Source of the DNA: Mantis religiosa
Taxonomy: Eukaryota; Arthropoda; Insecta; Mantodea; Mantidae
Assembly: GCA_030765055.1 (NCBI GenBank)
Contig: CM060955.1
Location: 154,026,006 to 154,090,005, forward strand
Direction: 5' to 3'
DNA length: 64,000 nt
The first letter of the stretch is position 1, and each line of letters opens with the position of its first letter. Shown here in pieces: positions 9,920-22,145 of this stretch. The translations under genes were made by a program, and so were the position numbers. Below the pieces are notes generated by a model, which was given only the letters and a program-made list of their open reading frames with translations, had not been told where the DNA came from and did not search any database.

Positions 9920-12372
9920 GAAAATGTAGATCTTTTTAAAACAAAAATTTATATCAAATACTTTCATCGTGGAGTGAAGCATTTCTTATGTATTTCTTAT
10001 TATTTGTCTGAATTTATCAATACGTTTATCAAATTAGAAGTTTTCGTCGTTTGTTTTATCTATAGGTAATGCAACGAAACAAAATGTCCCACATGCGATA
10101 GTTTTAAAATACTTTGCTATAGCTTAAGTCTACCTCTCTTTCTTCTTTATTTATAGACGCTATTGAAAGCTCAAGACACCTTAGTTTAACGTCTGGTGTC
10201 TGTAGATTTTATTTAATGTAGCCTAGGTGTTTTTCAAGCATCTGTTACTTGAGATTTTTCACTGTGCATAACACCTTTATTTTGTAATATGTTGTATAAT
10301 TATTCTAAAAATTAGTTTAATACTTTATCTTATAAGTATTTTAATAGATATATGTAAGCCTTCTGTGTGTAATAATTACTAACTGTAGTAACTACTATAA
10401 TTTACTATTCGGTTTCTTTCTTATTACTAGAAGGATCAACAGACACATCCCCCCTTTGTATGGCAGTAAGGGAGTTAATGGAACTTTAAAAATATCTTAT
10501 ACATCTTTCTCTCTCGTCTTACATCTTTCTAGATACACACATATCTTGAAGATCCATCAATTTATTCTCATTAATGTAAGCATTATGTTAAGTCTGGAAT
10601 GGTTCAAAGATTTATGTTTGTTTTATTTACGTCCTGTAACATAAAGTCATATCCCAGGATGAATGACACGAGTGAAATAAAGCTCACATAAACCGAGACA
10701 ATGTCAATGTAATGCCTAGAAACAAATAAAGAAAGAGAAGTAGACCTTGGGCATCTCAAATGTCCCGCGTGTTTCCTTGGTAACAGAGACTGCAGCAAGA
10801 CAGTGGAATTCCCATGTAACGCGAAGTACACGTAGGATGTGATAGATGACGCGCAATTTGTAATTGCTATGGATGTATTAATATGTCTTATATATTAAGC
10901 ATATTTTAAAAGCTTTAGAATAGTGATGTTCTATTTGGCTTCAAACCATTTACTAAATGTGAATGTTAGTTATTTGTAGTTCTATTAAATATAAAAGTCA
11001 AATTAGACTGACAAGAAGTATTGTATTTTTGAACAAAAGTCTCCTAAGACATATATAACCTCTATAATTCCAGCAATTTTTACATTATTTATTACAATTG
11101 GGATCAAAGACTTTTGCCATGGTGTCGGTGCATCACATTTGAATTGAAATGCTCTGTACAGCTACTGCTGTAATAGACAAAGTTCTAAAGTCGTGTGCTG
11201 TGCAGTGTTTTGTGTAGCTTTCCCACAAAATTCACAGAATTTCTCGCTTCACACAGCAAAAGGGGTCTGTGTGCCCTTTCTGAACGCACAAATGTGCTTC
11301 GTTTTGATTTGCTTTCCTTGCACTTTGATTTGCTGTTGCAGTGAGGCTATTGGCTATTATCTGTCATTCTTCAACATGGATACTAATACTTCCACACCTT
11401 CTACAACCATAGAGGTGCTCTTGCACGTATTTGCTAGCTGGTACTCCTGTCTTTCCTTATTTACAATTCGAATTATTGGCTTACCGAAAACGTTGTTCGT
11501 TTGAAGTTACACTCTCGTGGGTGATTGTATCACCACGTCTTTTATGTGCACTAACATAAATTCGGTGAGCAGCTTAATCAGTTACCCTTTCTCTAGAACA
11601 CTGGTGGAAAAAGTGCAAAACAAGCAACAGGGTAGGCTAACTCCAGAACTAAGTATAAAGCAGTGTGGAAAAGGAGGGAGAAATAACTCCTACACCAGGC
11701 AGTTTAACCCCAATGTGTATGAGCATAAGTGGGTATGTGGATGTGAAGAAAGAAATGCTGTGTTCTACTTTCCATGGCTGCTCTTCGGAAACAATGATGT
11801 TTGGAGCACAACGGGAGTGACAGCTTTAGGTCATCAAATTATGCGTTTTAGTAAGCATAAAATAAACGTAAAGCTTTTAAATAATGTGCTAGATTAAAGT
11901 ACTTTGGACAATATAAACATTGCGACACAGTTAAGTCGTGCATATCAGGAGGCGAGGTGGAAACATAACAAGCAATTTGAAAAAAAAAAAAAACAACAGA
12001 CATATGCTATCGCGTATAATTGATTGCATTTTGTTGTCAATGGAGAAGAGCATTGCCTCTAAGATGAAGGATTTTAACACCAGAGTCATTAAGAAGTTCT
12101 GCAATAGAAAGGAGCGCCGCGTAGACTTCATACTTCGACATTAAGTAAGACCGTAACCATGTAGGACACTCCTAATTTTATTCACCAGCCGCCACTGTGT
12201 AAACCTGCGATTCATTAGTTCATTGTCACTCCATATTATGTGTCTTTTATTGCACTGTCTCTATAAATCCTTAAAGTGAGGTAAGATCAAAAACATTCTT
12301 CAGGGGTCGCGAACGTATCAAAATAATTAATATTAAAGGCTATAATCCAACATAAATTTTGTAAATATTATA
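9920..12372. repeat. Duplicated block (copy of 61514-64000)
   Basis: Aligns with 61514-64000 from 'gaaaatgtagatctt' to beyond the hAT remnant. It includes array core copy 4 (10742-10870) and a SINE-A tail-like piece (10625-10705). The other copy runs off the window end, so the true length is unknown. Confidence 0.8.
11376..12144 (+). pseudogene. hAT transposase, internally deleted (ZMYM/TTF type)
   Basis: 11640-11790 encodes a TTF-type zinc-finger segment (GKGGRNNSYTRQF, WVCGCEERNAVFYFP), followed by the LGHQIMRFSKHK and LLNNVLD helix region known from hAT transposases related to ZMYM proteins. A stop follows at about 11895. After more open sequence (NINIATQLSRAYQEAR), an A-run at 11979-11993 shifts the frame. 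11998-12144 then encodes MLSRIIDCI joined to the extreme C-terminus (SIASKM..FNTRVIKKF, KERRVDF, stop). The catalytic RNase-H-like core and most of the dimerisation domain are missing. An ATG at 11376 may be the original start. The same join occurs at 63.6 kb, so the deleted form itself was duplicated. Terminal inverted repeats were not identified. Confidence 0.75.
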
Positions 12373-13702
12373 CAACATATTAAAAATGAGAATATAGTGC
12401 ACAATGAAAGAATCCGAAATAAAATATATTTAATGAAAACCTAGGCTTTATTCAAATAAGCGTTTACAGGCAGCTGGCTTTGAACCTACCAGAGCGTCAA
12501 TAAACAAATAAAGAAGGAGAGGTGGACCTAAAGTATGTTATATAACAAGTCTAGTTTACAGGTGTAGTAAGATTTTGTGTATCTCTAACCATTTCCGAGT
12601 GGTGCCAAGTGATGCCGAACGTGGCCATTCTCTGTAAGTTACACATATGTACTCCGTTTGTCATACAAATATCTTAAACATGTAATATATGAATGAAAAA
12701 CGTAAATCCTATTTTTCCAGATTCAAAATTTCCTAAAAAGTCTTCGTTTAAGTGTAATTGTGCTATTGCTAGGTGTCCTTAAAAATTGTCCTGTGTTATG
12801 TTTGAAGATGCTGAACATAGGTATATATATTTGGTATTTGCCTGACTTTACAGATTTGAAATATGCAGAACAAAAATTATTTTCATTTTAGCTTCAGGAG
12901 ATCCGAAAATATATATTTCCTTTTCTATTTTGGCATTTAGTTTTCAGCCAGAACGCAATCTCTCCTCTACCTACTATACATGTGACACTTGACACTAAAA
13001 AGAGAACGCCAAGAAGAAAACCGGTACAAACCTGCAGTTCAAATGTCCCGTGTGTTTCCCGAGTAGCGGTGACCATAGCGAAAAGAGCGGAAGTCTTATG
13101 TAACACGAAGTACACGGAGGATGTTACAGATGGCGCACATGTTCTAACTGTTATACATATATCAGCATGCCTAAACTGTTAAGAATAATTCACTAAATAT
13201 TACAGCAATTATGTTTTGTTTTAAACCATATCTGAAGTGTGAACCAATGTAATTTATAGCTATATTGCACACCGAAAACAATATACACCGACAGGGATTA
13301 TTGCACTTCTGAACAAATATCTGCAGGAGCCTGTATAAGTTTCAGAGATTCGACTCTTCTTTTGTATTAGTTTTGTCAGTTAAAGGGTGGATGAGTTCTT
13401 TATGAATAACTATAGCACGTTTTAAACAACACATATAGTCCTGGAAACGTTATATAACGATTATAACATGCGGATGCCAAGTGATATACGTACCGAAAGT
13501 CCTAATGCCAAACGTCCATTTTGAGCGCTGCATGCACTGCATATCCTCAAACGTACACGCTAGAGAGCACTAACAGCTGAATGCGAAATATATTCAGTGT
13601 CACCAACACAACTATTATGGCTGCTGCACAGCAATAGAGTTGGCCTAGTTTGAACCATACTTGAGCTCAATGTACCGTGTCGATAAGATATTACAGTTGG
13701 CT
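12373..13702 (+). repeat. Long-period array, copy 5
   Basis: Array unit with its core at about 13018-13150 ('accggtacaaacctgcagtt', 'gtagcggtgaccatagcg'). It is preceded by the usual 'agcgtcaataaacaaataaag' (12495) and 'tcctctacctactatac' segments. Similarity to other units fades after about 13530. The minus-strand frame over the core is open in several copies, but I recognise no protein. Confidence 0.7.
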
Positions 13703-14450
13703 AACCTGTACTATTTGAACGAAATTCTAAAGCTAGAAATTGTAATTTAAGATTTAACGTTAGCAAAGAGAAGCTGAGCCTGAAGAGAATTTACATAGGT
13801 TTAGAAAACTCGCAAGATTTGAAAGACCTGCGTGGTCCTATGGGCAGCAACAAGGAAGGGAATAAATGTTCAAAAAGACGTACTGGTAAGTAAGAAGTAA
13901 ATACGCAAAATAAGTATTTCATAACATATACATTTTTAGTTTTTTTTAACTCATGTAGCCTCTTATAATGTTTTACATGTAGAAGCATTATGACTTCATT
14001 ATTGTTGGAATAAAGAGGTATTTTTGCTTTTTAGCGATCATCATCTCAGTCTTATAGCAACACGATGGCAGAAATTGAAAGAATAAAATCAGCAGAAGCC
14101 GGGTATGTTTCTTGTTCTGGTGATGCGCTGTGTTACTCCCCATGTACATTAGTAATGTAGTACGAAACTTTATTTTTCTTCTATACAGCAATTTACTGTG
14201 GCACATTTCTAAAAGTATGGAGCTTCACTTCAATATCAGTGCAAACTTTAAGAAAAACTTTGAGGACTACTATGAACAACATTGTGCAAACTTTCACAAA
14301 ATGTGAAGTCATTTTAGGCAGTTGATTGAATATGTTATTGGTTTTTGTATTAGTAGCTTTAAATCTTAAATGTTTGTGTCATATAAAACAGACAATAGAA
14401 GGAAAGAAGTCTGTAGTTTAAATTATTAATAAACAGCTTTCATTAACTAC
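13703..14450 (+). other. Unique island with splice signals (candidate host gene end)
   Basis: Unlike its surroundings, 13560-14620 has no second copy in the window. A 61-codon open stretch (13703-13885) ends at ctg|GTAAGTAAG (donor, GT at 13886). 14035 follows a pyrimidine-rich acceptor (tttttgctttttag). A second donor GTATGT is at 14103, and a second acceptor (cttctatacag) ends at 14188. An AATAAA lies at 14428-14433. Two introns of about 149 and 86 bp, good sites and a polyadenylation signal in order suggest the 3' end of an ordinary gene. The open frame of the first exon does not join cleanly to the ATG frame downstream, so the exon model is uncertain. Confidence 0.35.
14065..14306 (+). 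CDS. Candidate spliced 51-residue coding end
   Basis: Reading from ATG at 14065, the frame crosses the 86-bp intron (14103-14188) exactly in phase. It ends at TGA 14304-14306, giving 51 residues beginning MAEIERIKSAEAG and ending YYEQHCANFHKM. The frame is also open upstream to the acceptor at 14034, so the protein may be longer at its N-terminus. I see a mostly polar, probably helical sequence with no domain I can name. Splice consensus on both sides and an AATAAA 122 bases after the stop are the support; there is no homology argument. It could be chance. Confidence 0.3.
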
Positions 14451-16215
14451 AGCTATTCTGTAATTGATATTTAGTTTCGATGTGTGCATATGAAACAACA
14501 TTAAGCCAAAATTAAACAATATCAATCTAATTATGTGATATCTTCGTTATTTAAGCTTTGTACATTCATGAACATAAACATGAAAATCCACCACTGCACT
14601 GACAAGACACCACGCGACTATAATCGGTTTATTTGGTTCCTTCTACCTGTGTTTCGAACGAAACTCTCATAAGTTCCAGAAATACAACTCTTGATTTAAT
14701 CCTTCATTCTAATCTTGTTTATTAGTTGATTATCTGTGAACAACTATAGCTCACTATAAGGACACAAATGATTCTTCTGATTATCGGACTCTATTAATAA
14801 CAAATTTTGAAAAGTTATTGATAAAAGAGTGCTCTTTAACGTATAAACATACAACTGGAAAATTGAGTAACCGAGAGTACATAAGTAAGACTTTGTCTAT
14901 CTCTTACCGTTTCTGAGTTGTGCCAAGTAACGAAGAAAGAAAACGACGTCTGAGGTCATTCTCTCCAAATTGATGTCATAAAAATATTTTAAACATTTAA
15001 AATATTAGTATGAAATCAAAAGATCTCTTTAAAAAAGTTCAAAATCTTCGAAAGTATTTTCAATTAAGGGTTGTTGTGTTATTTCCAGATATTCTTCAAA
15101 ATCCCCCTTTGTGATTCTTGAAGAACACTGAACATTTGTATCACTTTGGTATTTACCTACCTCACATTTCTGTTTTAAGTTTTGAGAAAAAACTGTCGTT
15201 TACATTCACATGCACCCGAAACATAAATCTGCAGTGTAATCTTAAAATTTAATTTTGGTTAAAATGCAGTTTCTCCTCTTATGTAATACATAACACTAAA
15301 AAGATAACGTCACGAAGAAAATCAAACAAACAAAAAGACCTGTAGTTCAAATGTTCCGCCTGTTTCCTGAGTAGCTGTGACTACAGCGACACGCAGTGGA
15401 AGTCTCATAAAAAGCAAAGTACACGTGGGATGTTATAGATGTCACGCAAGTTGTAATTACTTCGTTTATAATAATATTTCTAAGCTATTATGTAGCTTTT
15501 ATAAAATATCACAACTGCGGTTCTTGTTTCGGTTTAAATCATATCGGAAATGTAAACTATGACAAATTGCCGCTATACGATATACATTAATCATATACTG
15601 CAACCAGAAATATTGCGTTTTAGAACAAAAGTCTGTAAAATTCTCTATAACTTCCAAAAATTGTACCGTTTTCCTGTATTTTTCATTTGAGTGCCTGCAA
15701 CGTTCACTAATTTATTTGTGAATAAAACTAGCGTGCTGTAACTATAGCATACATAGTTCTGATGTCAAATGACTAAAAATTACTGTTCAGATCTTTGGAT
15801 GCAGAAGAGCTCTATACATTTCCGACGATCTTTCACGTAGTTCTCTTATTTACAAATAATACAATCTATTTGGCACTAGACATTCGTACCATGAGAGACA
15901 TTCTGGTTTTGCCTTTACTTACATTTATAATTTAAAATATCAATTAGCATGCGTGCGTGGAACTTAACATTGATATGAATTTTGGGAAATTTATTTTGAA
16001 CAATATATTTCTAAGAATTAATTAAATCACTACAGTAGTGCAATACCTGACTTTTACGATTGTGTTGCACTTTAATTTTCTCAGTCGTGTTTGGAAATTT
16101 GGTTGTGCTTCTTAATGAGGCATAGGAAACTCGGGAGCATTTCTAAGTTTAGGAGTTGATTCGGACACTCCATTGATTATTAAAATTCTGGTATTCTTGA
16201 AGACCTTAGAAATTT
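14451..16215 (+). repeat. Long-period array, copy 6
   Basis: Core at about 15330-15470. The stretch 15000-16215 matches 38640-39730 closely (for example 'gcatgcgtgcgtggaact') and 15000-15470 resembles 3400-3850. It contains a short (TTATG)n run near 16230. No gene. Confidence 0.7.
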
Positions 16216-18025
16216 AAGGAGTGTAGCGGTTATGTTATGTTATGTTAGTTGACGTGTACAGTTAAGTAGCTTAAAAAGGCAATTCACAAAATAAATATCA
16301 TCTTAAGTACGGCAAATAAAATCCCTTTAGTTGTAGGATTATATGCATTTGTTTTCGCAGCTATCACTTCCTTGCAACATTTTATCTCTACTTAACTATC
16401 TTCCCTGACAGTAGAATGAATACAAATTCTGAATCCCTCGCCTTACCTTATCCCGCTTCGCCCACTGATGTAGTGGCTTTTATTTTTGGTGGATATCTAT
16501 GTAAGAAAGTTTGCACTTTCTTATTGTACGAATTTCTGGAGTAATTCCAATGCACATTCGTTATACATCTATCTTACACGAACTTCAAAAATAACAAAAT
16601 TCTAGAAATGGAGCAATTACATACCTTCTTTGAGGAAAAGAAGTTTGATTTCACACTTAGACATAGAAACACGAAGGTCGCACCAACACAAAGCTACACT
16701 ACTGTACCATAGAGAGCATTTATGAAAAACTAATTGGCGTCGACCGCCAATAGCAATCATCCGCGCTTTCCTTAAATAAACATTTAATATTTGAGTAGTA
16801 TGCAGTTTCTCCTCTAACTAATGTATGTAATGCTATACAGTAAAAGAAAACGTCAAGAAGAAAACCGATACAAACGTGCAGTTCAAATGTCCAGCGTGTT
16901 TCCTGAGTAACTGTGATACAGCGCACACAATGGAAGTCTCGTGTAACGGGAACTACACGTAGGATGTCATAGATGTCGCGCAAGTTGTAATGCTATGTAT
17001 ATATCAATATGTCTTAGTTACCAATAATAATTTTAAAAAACTTCAGAAGATGTATTCTTTTTCTCGTTTACACTATCTTGTAAATGTGAATTTCAGTAAC
17101 TTACAGCAATATCTTATACAGTAATAAATGTATACCAACAAGAAGCGCTGTGTTTTTGAATTAAAGTTTCCGAAGTTCTGTATAAGTTTTAAAAATTCAA
17201 CCAATAATTTAGGTATTTCTCTCCCATTCATACTCACTTGCTTTCGCATTTGTAAATATGCCGTAGGTACCTCGTGCTGATTAAGGAGACATTAAAACGT
17301 TTGACGTTTTGAGACAAAAGTGCTGTATTGACATTTTTGGCTGCAGGCGTTCGTAGCATCACTATATCCTAATTTTTCCTTTATTAAATTTACAAGTTCC
17401 TGCTGCTTGACACGTTTGTAACATTTAATTGAATCACTGCTATAGTGGCAATATTTGTCTTTTAAGACTGTGTTGTGCTTCAGTATTGTCAACCCTGTTT
17501 AGAAATTGCATTGCAGTTTTTGACGACTTGCTGAAAACGTCAGAGAATTTTCAAGTTTTATGTCATAAAAGAATCCTAAATATCAGTTACTTAAAGAAAA
17601 CCTAGTCTTCATTTAAATATACATTAAAGGCTGTAGACGCTTAAATAAGATGCTTACTGTTAACAGCGTCTATAAAGAACTAAAGAAGTAGAAATAGATG
17701 TAGACCTTGAGCTATGGTCAAGTACTTGAATGCTGGTCGCTACCTGTTACCTAGAAATTTTGTTTACCTTATGTGGCCTATACATAAAAAGTCATGACAA
17801 CCTCTAATTTAATATAGGTAATGATAAATTTAAACAAATAACAAGAAATATCCGTGAATTGGTTCACACAACGAAAATAAAAATGTATTTGACAAACTGT
17901 TTATTATAATAAGATCTACACTTTCTCTTATCTGTTACACTATATTAGTTACTTAAATGACAGAAAGAATAAAGGACAATTCAGTGGTCTACCGGGAAAC
18001 ATATGAGTCAGTTGGAGAATTTAAT
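16216..18025 (+). repeat. Long-period array, copy 7
   Basis: Core at about 16862-16995. The block 16240-17950 matches 40480-41880, including 'ttgtaggattatatgcattt'-type sequence and the 'ttgacgttttgagacaaaag' segment. The last part (17650-18025) is the 'agcgtctataaagaactaaag' to 'ggtctaccgggaaacata' segment shared with 4440, 28430 and 41600. No gene. Confidence 0.7.
16490..16680 (-). repeat. Antisense dispersed repeat fragment
   Basis: The reverse complement matches 46740-46880 and 58560-58700 ('taacgcatgtgctttgaaat' on that strand, and a final 'actttcttacat'). A weaker antisense relative is at 50600-50680. It is an old inverted insertion of the sequence that makes up the 46.5/58.3 kb duplicated block. 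Confidence 0.6.
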
Positions 18026-18140
18026 ATCAGGTTGGCACGTTGGCCATAGTAGCTCAGTGGTTTAGAGCGGCAGATCCGTGGTTCAAATCCCAGCTATGGC
18101 ATTGAATTTTTCAATCTGGCTGTACTCATTTACTTGGCCT
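18026..18140 (+). repeat. tRNA-derived SINE (family B)
   Basis: 'tggccatagtagctcagtgg' A-box region and 'ccgtggttcaaatccc' B box, with a small deletion between them relative to the 18.52 kb copy. It sits in the same array position as the copies at 4.7, 28.8 and 42.0 kb, so it was carried by unit duplication rather than inserted independently. Confidence 0.75.
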
Positions 18141-18215
18141 ACACACGGCTAGTGTAGAAGAAATGACTATTTCCTTCACTTTACATAAATAACATAGTGG
18201 TTTAAGAATGAAGTC

Positions 18216-18440
18216 TGCGCCCGCCTCGGTAGCGTAGATGGTAGGGTGTCTGCCTCAAGTTCATGAGGTCCCGAGTTAGGGTGAGTTACCTGGATAAAGT
18301 TTTTCTGAAATTTTCTCTTATCTTAAAGACGAATGTCTGGTAGCTCAGAGCTACATGGACTCTGGACTCATTTGGGCATCATTTCACTAATTTCATTCAT
18401 CGTCCGATGTGACTTAAGGTTGGAGGACGTATGAGTATGA
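18216..18440 (+). repeat. tRNA-derived SINE (family A), sense
   Basis: The only sense-strand copy with its head. It starts 'gcccgcctcggtagcgtag' (A box), continues through the anticodon-like region, and a shortened B-box region 'cccgagttagggtgag' from which the TTCGAATC core has been lost. The body 'gttacctggataaag' and tail 'atttcattcatcgtccg' follow, ending near 'ttggaggacgta'. The antisense copy at 33131-33297 keeps the intact B box. Confidence 0.75.
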
Positions 18441-18519
18441 AGCCTGGGACTTAAGTACTTGCAGCATAGTAAGTCTCCACAAAAGGTGCGTGTCTCATTG
18501 TATATGAAAACTCCTAGGT

Positions 18520-18680
18520 TCCCACCGGGAAACATACGAGTCAGTTGCAGAACTTAATGTTATTTCGGCATGTTGGCCATAGTAGTTCAGTTGGTTAGAG
18601 CAACCACACGGACAGCGGCAGATCCGTGGTTCAAATCCGGGGTACAGCAGTGAATTTTGCGGTCTGGCCCAACTCATTCA
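18520..18680 (+). repeat. tRNA-derived SINE (family B), independent copy
   Basis: Contains 'ccaccgggaaacatacgag', the A-box region 'ggccatagtagttcagttgg' and the B box 'cgtggttcaaatccgg'. Its left flank differs from the other four copies, so it marks the true left end of the family near 'accgggaaacatacgagtc' and shows that the family moved. The right end is near 'ggcccaactcattcaaaac'. Confidence 0.75.
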
Positions 18681-20250
18681 AAACTGCAGCTTTGTTGTAT
18701 ATAAAAACAATAAAAGTCGACAAGAGATGTGTTTTTGGAAAACAGAACTCCGCGAAAGCTTTTATAAGATCCAAGATTTAAAAGTTTGATGTATGTCCAT
18801 CCAAATCCGGTTCTTCAGCTCAACTTATTTGTTTATTACTATAGCTACCACCTCGTTAAGCCCGTAATTTTTAAAAATTAATTTAGTATTCTAGTTTATA
18901 TGATTCGTATTATAACAGATACATGTAAGCCTTCTTTATGTAATAATTACTAACTGTGTTAACTATTGGGTTTCTTTCTTATTAACAGTAGGATGAGTTA
19001 ACACATCTCTCTAAAACTACAATATGGACCTTCCCTTTGTATACTAGTAAGAGAGTTAATGAGCCTATAGAATTATCTTATACACCTTTCTCTCTATTCT
19101 TACATATTTCTAGATACACACACAACTTGTAGAACCACCAAGTTACTATCATTAACGTAGATATTATGTTAAGTCTGGAATGGTTCAAAGCTTTATGCTT
19201 GTTTTATTTACGTCCTGCAACACAAAGTCATATCTGACGATGACACGAGTGAAATGAAGCTCACACAAACCGAAACAATGTCAATGTAATGTCTTTCGGA
19301 AGAGAAGTTAAAATGCGTTACGGCAAACTTGAAATATCCATTCTCTTGGCCATTCACTAATTCTTTGTTCAGTCCACTTAGGTTGAGATTGCTTTGATTT
19401 GACAGCCACAACCTATACCTATATGGATCTGCTATTACACTTTCAACATTTTCGAAAAAGTTTATAATTAAAGGATATTGTCTTATTGCGTATTTGTTTT
19501 AGATTCAGGTGATACCAAAATATATACATACTTATACTGCAAGCTTGACATTTCATTTTTGGGTAGAATACAATTTCTCCTCTACCTACTATGTATATAA
19601 TATTTAACAGTTAAAGGAGAGCACCACGAAGAAAACCGGTTTAAACCTGCCGTTCTAATGCCTCGCGTGTTTCCTGAGTAGCTGAGACTAGACCGACACA
19701 CAGTGGAAGACTCATGTAACACGCAGTACGCGTAGGATATCATAGATGTCGCGCAAGGTGTAATTGCTGTATGTATACAGATATGACTTAGCTTTTAAAT
19801 CTATTTTACAACACATTAGAACATCGACCTTCTTTTCTAAGTTTAGGACATATCCTAAATGTGAACCTAAGAAAATTGTAGCTATATTGTTCACATAAAC
19901 CAATATATACCGAAAGCAAATATTGAATTCTGTATTAAAAGTCTCCTAAAGCTGTATAAGTAGCAAAAATTCAATCCTTGATTTTCATTGTTCATAGCAA
20001 TACGAAATCATCTTTCTATATTGTGAGTAACTGTGGCACGCTATAAATGTGGGATCCATAGCTTAATAACCTTGGTCTTTTCAAATAAAATGCTGAACTG
20101 GGTACAGAAGAGTTGTGTACCTTATGAAGTTGTGTCACAGCAGACATTCCTATCAAACATTTTGCTGCATCCTTTATTGTCCACATTCCTACATAGTAAT
20201 TCTTCATGTAGGAGGAGATTACTTATAAACACTGGAATAATGTAACTACT
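18681..20250 (+). repeat. Long-period array, copy 8
   Basis: Core at about 19634-19772. The block matches 42100-43450, 28905-30400 and 4860-5990, and includes a headless SINE-A tail at 19205-19285. No gene; short open frames here are in random register between copies. Confidence 0.7.
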
Positions 20251-21747
20251 CCTGAAATGTTTATTTGTTGTAATTTAATAGCATATTTTATTGGATGTTT
20301 TATAAATTTTGCAACATAAATGCTTGCTTATTTTAGACGTTTGTGCTCCATTAAATCCAATTTCTAACTATAACTTACAACCTTAAACTAATTGTTAGGA
20401 AATTTGTAAAACATAATAAAAATGAAAGTATAACGCACAGTAAAGGATTCCCAAATGAAATGTATTTGACGAAACCCTAGTCTTTAATAAAATAAAAATT
20501 TACAGACATTAGACGCTGTCTGGATTCAAGAGCGTCTACAAGCAAATAAAAATGAAATAGAGGTAGACCTTGAGGAGTTCAAATCTCCCGCATGTTTCGT
20601 GAGTAGCAGTTACTGCAGCGACACAGACTGGAAGTCGCATGCAACACGAAGTACACGCAGAGTGCGATAGATAACGCGCAAGTGTAATTGTTCTGTATAA
20701 ATCTATCTTAGATATTAAAAACAGTTTAAAACGATAGAACAGTGATGTTTTGTTTTGGTTCAAATCATGCATAGAATATGAACAATAGTTATCTTTTGTT
20801 ATATTACATATAAAATAAATATAGACCAACAAGAGATATTGTATTTTCGAACAAAAGCCTCGTAAGACTTACATAACCTCCATAATTCCAGCACTTTTTA
20901 GATTATTTATTAAAATTAAGAGATTTTAGGTTTGACATTGTGTGTGCACATTTCATTTAGCACTAGTCATTCATCACATCAGAGACATCCTGCTTTTTAT
21001 TTGAATTTATAATTCAAAACATGTACAGATGCGTACGCATTACCAAACTTTCATATGGATTTTCGTAAATTCCTGTTGATTAACATATTTGTAACATTTC
21101 ATTAAATCAGCACTGTAGCGGTAGTACCTGTCCTTTAAGATTGTTTTATACTTTAGCTTTCTCTGCTCTGTTTGGGAATTTAAATATGCTTTCCTTAGTA
21201 CGCCACTGAAAATGTGTGTAGTTTGGTTCCTAAATTGGATATTCAGTTTATTGTTCGAATTCTGTAACATCTGGTATTCTCCTGGATCTTTGCAGTTCAA
21301 CAATTTGAATGGTTTTAATGAAGGAAAATCGTACACATGTCCGCGTTTAAGTTTCTCTTGAAATAACAAACTCTGCATACAGAATGTCTGAATTCTGTCA
21401 CAACATGTTCCTACGCTGAAAAAAAATTAGTACTTAATATATTCATGGAAAAAAATTCAGTTAAGAGTCCGGTTGTCGTAAATGGCGATGAAGCAAGTGT
21501 TATTTAAATTTTTCTAAGTTTTATTTTATATTTTGGTTAAATCAGAAAGTTTAATGGACTGTTTCTATTCTGAGGTAAGAAATAAGTACAGTTCTCGGAG
21601 AACTAACTAACCTATGCAATTTGTAAGTCGCCCATTTGCATGCTTGATGTAGGACAGTGTTAAGTAATGACGTCATAACAATAACTTTAGTTTGTTATCT
21701 TTAGTGCTCTAAATATGTTTACTAAATATGAACAAAGGTTTTCATTG
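20251..21747 (+). repeat. Long-period array, copy 9
   Basis: Type-B core at about 20570-20697 ('gaccttgaggagttcaaatc', 'gtagcagttactgcagcgac'). It continues through 'atcctgctttttatttgaat' and 'tctggtattctcctggatct' to 'aagtaatgacgtcataacaa', the longest conserved form of the unit, shared with 33.6-35.3 kb and 22.5-23.7 kb. No gene. Confidence 0.7.
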
Positions 21748-22145
21748 AAATTCAGGTTGCAAGAGGTATCAATGCTCGACAATGTCATACAGAATTATTG
21801 GAAGTTTGTGGTGGACAGACTTTACCATATCGTTCCATGGCTAGAATGGCGAATGCATTTAGTAGAGGAAGGGAAGACGTGGAGCTGACAGACCGCAATC
21901 AGCAAGTGATGATTTGTATGGGAACGCTGTTAGACCACTGTTGGGAGAACATCTTTGTTGGACAGATATGAGCCCATGTAACTTCGATCTTTTTGCGAAA
22001 ATGAAATTACCACTTAGAGGACTTCCTTTAGAGCCAGACAGACAATTATACCAGGAGTAGAGCAGTCTGTTTGATATTAGGACAGAAAGACTCTGTGGAC
22101 GGCATCCGGCGCAGATGTGTGGAGGTGAGTTTTTCATGCTTTAGG
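21748..22145 (+). pseudogene. mariner-like transposase relic, core deleted
   Basis: The first part (21752-21915) encodes the DNA-binding region of a mariner transposase (CHTELLEVCGGQTLPYRSMA, FSRGREDVE). After a join near 21950 it encodes the last catalytic region and beyond (DMSPCNFDLFAKMKLPLRG). The first two catalytic residues and about half of the protein are missing. Copies with the same layout are at 35395-35812 and, lacking the N-terminal part, 33305-33495. Being part of the array unit, the relic was probably amplified with it. Confidence 0.7.

Noticed and set aside
12301..12315. 'caggggtcgcgaacg' as a hAT terminal repeat
   Set aside because: Looks like a hAT 5' end, but it lies downstream of the remnant in the wrong orientation to be its 3' end, and the 63.9 kb copy reads 'caagggtagcgaatg'. 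No partner was found.
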